A DNA stretch of 64,000 bases from Batkoa obscura. Its lineage: Eukaryota > Entomophthoromycota > Entomophthoromycetes > Entomophthorales > Batkoaceae. Position numbers and translations under genes: made by a program. How positions within the stretch are numbered: the stretch's first letter is position 1; each line of letters starts with the position of its first letter. The notes under the pieces were generated by a model, which saw nothing but the letters and a program-made list of their open reading frames with translations, did no database searches and was not told the origin of the DNA. Shown one piece after another: positions 63,048 through 64,000 of the stretch. Location: contig JASVEC010000035.1 of assembly GCA_030770535.1 (NCBI GenBank), positions 186,001 through 250,000 on the forward strand, read 5' to 3'.

Positions 63048-64000
63048 TATGATCGTTATATATTTATAATATCTTTAGTATTAAAAATCGTAATCAATGT
63101 ACAAAGAACGAAAATAAGTTTTATGATAACCATATCGAAAATCACCATAAAAGTTACCTCTCCTGTATATACTGTTTATGTTCTTATTATTGTTAAACTT
63201 CATTTTTTACACACTAAATATTACTACTTTTAACACCCTTAAATTGAAAATAAAATTATCAAGGCCTAAATCGATTTTACTACCATAGATTCCATCACTA
63301 AAAGATGATGTTAATTTCAAAAGTAAGGATGTTGGAGAAATCAAGAGAACTAGAAATATGTGTTGAACTAATACCAAGTCAGATATTAGTAATTTGAACT
63401 CAAATACTAAAAAGGCAAGTAATACTACTATTACTTTTTGAGCTATCAATGTAATAGTGAGAACGTAAAGAAAAGGTTAAAAGCGTTATATTGATAATCG
63501 TAAGGCAAGGAAGAAAATTACAACGATAGTGCAAACTATGAATATCCCAGATTTTTGTATTCACAATCCAAATGGTCATGGTTGGAGTAAAGTACCTAGA
63601 TTTGAAATAAATCATTAGTTTTTATACAAATGTAGTATTTCACTAAGCTTTATTGCTTTGGCTGCTATATTTAAAAGTACTTTCAACCATTGTACGGCAT
63701 TTTTTTAGCTATTGTACTTTTTCTATTTTTTAACTAGAAATCAGCTGTTTAGTACAGCTGTTTAAGTTCGAATATGTGCTAGCAAACGATAAATTTTATA
63801 GCTAGCTGTTTATTCTGGTATGGTGATTTGAGGCTTATGGATCTAATATTTATTAAAATGGACAATTAGCTAGTACACACCCAAGTTTGAACAGCTTACT
63901 AGTTAATCTCTAAGTTTAAAAAATAGCAAAAAGGAACAAGATAAAAAACATTCTCGTACCATTTCTATCTTATAATAACCCTTGAATTTGCTATGACATA
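63048..64000. other. Intergenic to the window end; second local repeat unit
   Basis: No supported gene. 63,360-63,700 is the second unit of the repeat at 61,600-61,945. An AGCTGTTTAGTACAGCTGTTTA tract near 63,743 is a short direct repeat. Confidence 0.5.
63360..63700 (+). repeat. Diverged ~345-bp repeat, unit 2
   Basis: Counterpart of 61,600-61,945: TATTAGTAATTTGAACTCAA, GTAATAGTGAGAACGTAAAG, CAAACTATGAATATCCCAGA, AATCCAAATGGTCATGGTTG and AGTACTTTCAACCATTGTAC. The two units flank peptide gene C. Confidence 0.6.

Overview
The window is a piece of a very A+T-rich eukaryotic nuclear genome, most likely an early-diverging (non-Dikarya) fungus. The grounds are: many short introns (about 36-130 bp) with GTAAGT/GTAAAT donors and TACTAAC-like branch points; a fungal-type gene set (threonine synthase, a Nur1/DUF2418-like nuclear-envelope protein, PAC1/LIS1, Rix7, Grx5, Mss1, acetamidase-type amidases, a secreted class 3 lipase); and standard stop codons (TAA, TAG and TGA all used). 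I cannot name the genus. I saw no tRNA, rRNA, CRISPR array or bacterial-type operon.

Layout. 1-5.7 kb: compact housekeeping genes (end of threonine synthase; Nur1-like; Tra2-like splicing factor; mitochondrial tRNA-modification GTPase Mss1). 5.7-17.7 kb: repeat-rich DNA with one unrecognised gene, one secreted lipase and decayed coding sequence. 17.7-22.4 kb: two amidase copies, the first broken by a 101-bp transposable element and both homogenised over their last 1.24 kb. 23.6-32.1 kb: a gene-dense block (PAC1/LIS1, a C2H2 zinc-finger gene, a transposase-derived gene that has lost two catalytic acids, Rix7, Grx5). 32.1-40 kb: decayed genes, then an apparently intact 2.46-kb DNA transposon at 37,211-39,675. 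41-48.8 kb: microsomal glutathione S-transferase 3, a tandem CCCH RNA-binding protein, a RING protein, a LEA2-like membrane protein and a secreted propeller-like protein. 50-64 kb: a transposon-rich accessory region with broken transposon copies, three related small secreted cysteine-rich peptide genes and one secreted two-repeat protein.

The strongest theme is one transposon system. About nineteen copies of a ~100-bp miniature element (MITE) with TGGGGATG-type ends and TA target duplications are scattered through the window. The 2.46-kb element has the same kind of ends and the same TA target, and one of its ends resembles one MITE end over about 40 bp, so it is the best candidate parent. 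Its 567-residue protein looks like a DDE-type transposase but I cannot assign it to a described superfamily. In three broken copies of the large element a MITE sits exactly at the breakpoint.

The second theme is a set of secreted products (lipase, three cysteine-rich peptides, the two-repeat protein), most of them in the repeat-rich parts. The peptide genes share a block of about 45 bp just upstream of the coding start that is far better conserved than the sequence around it.
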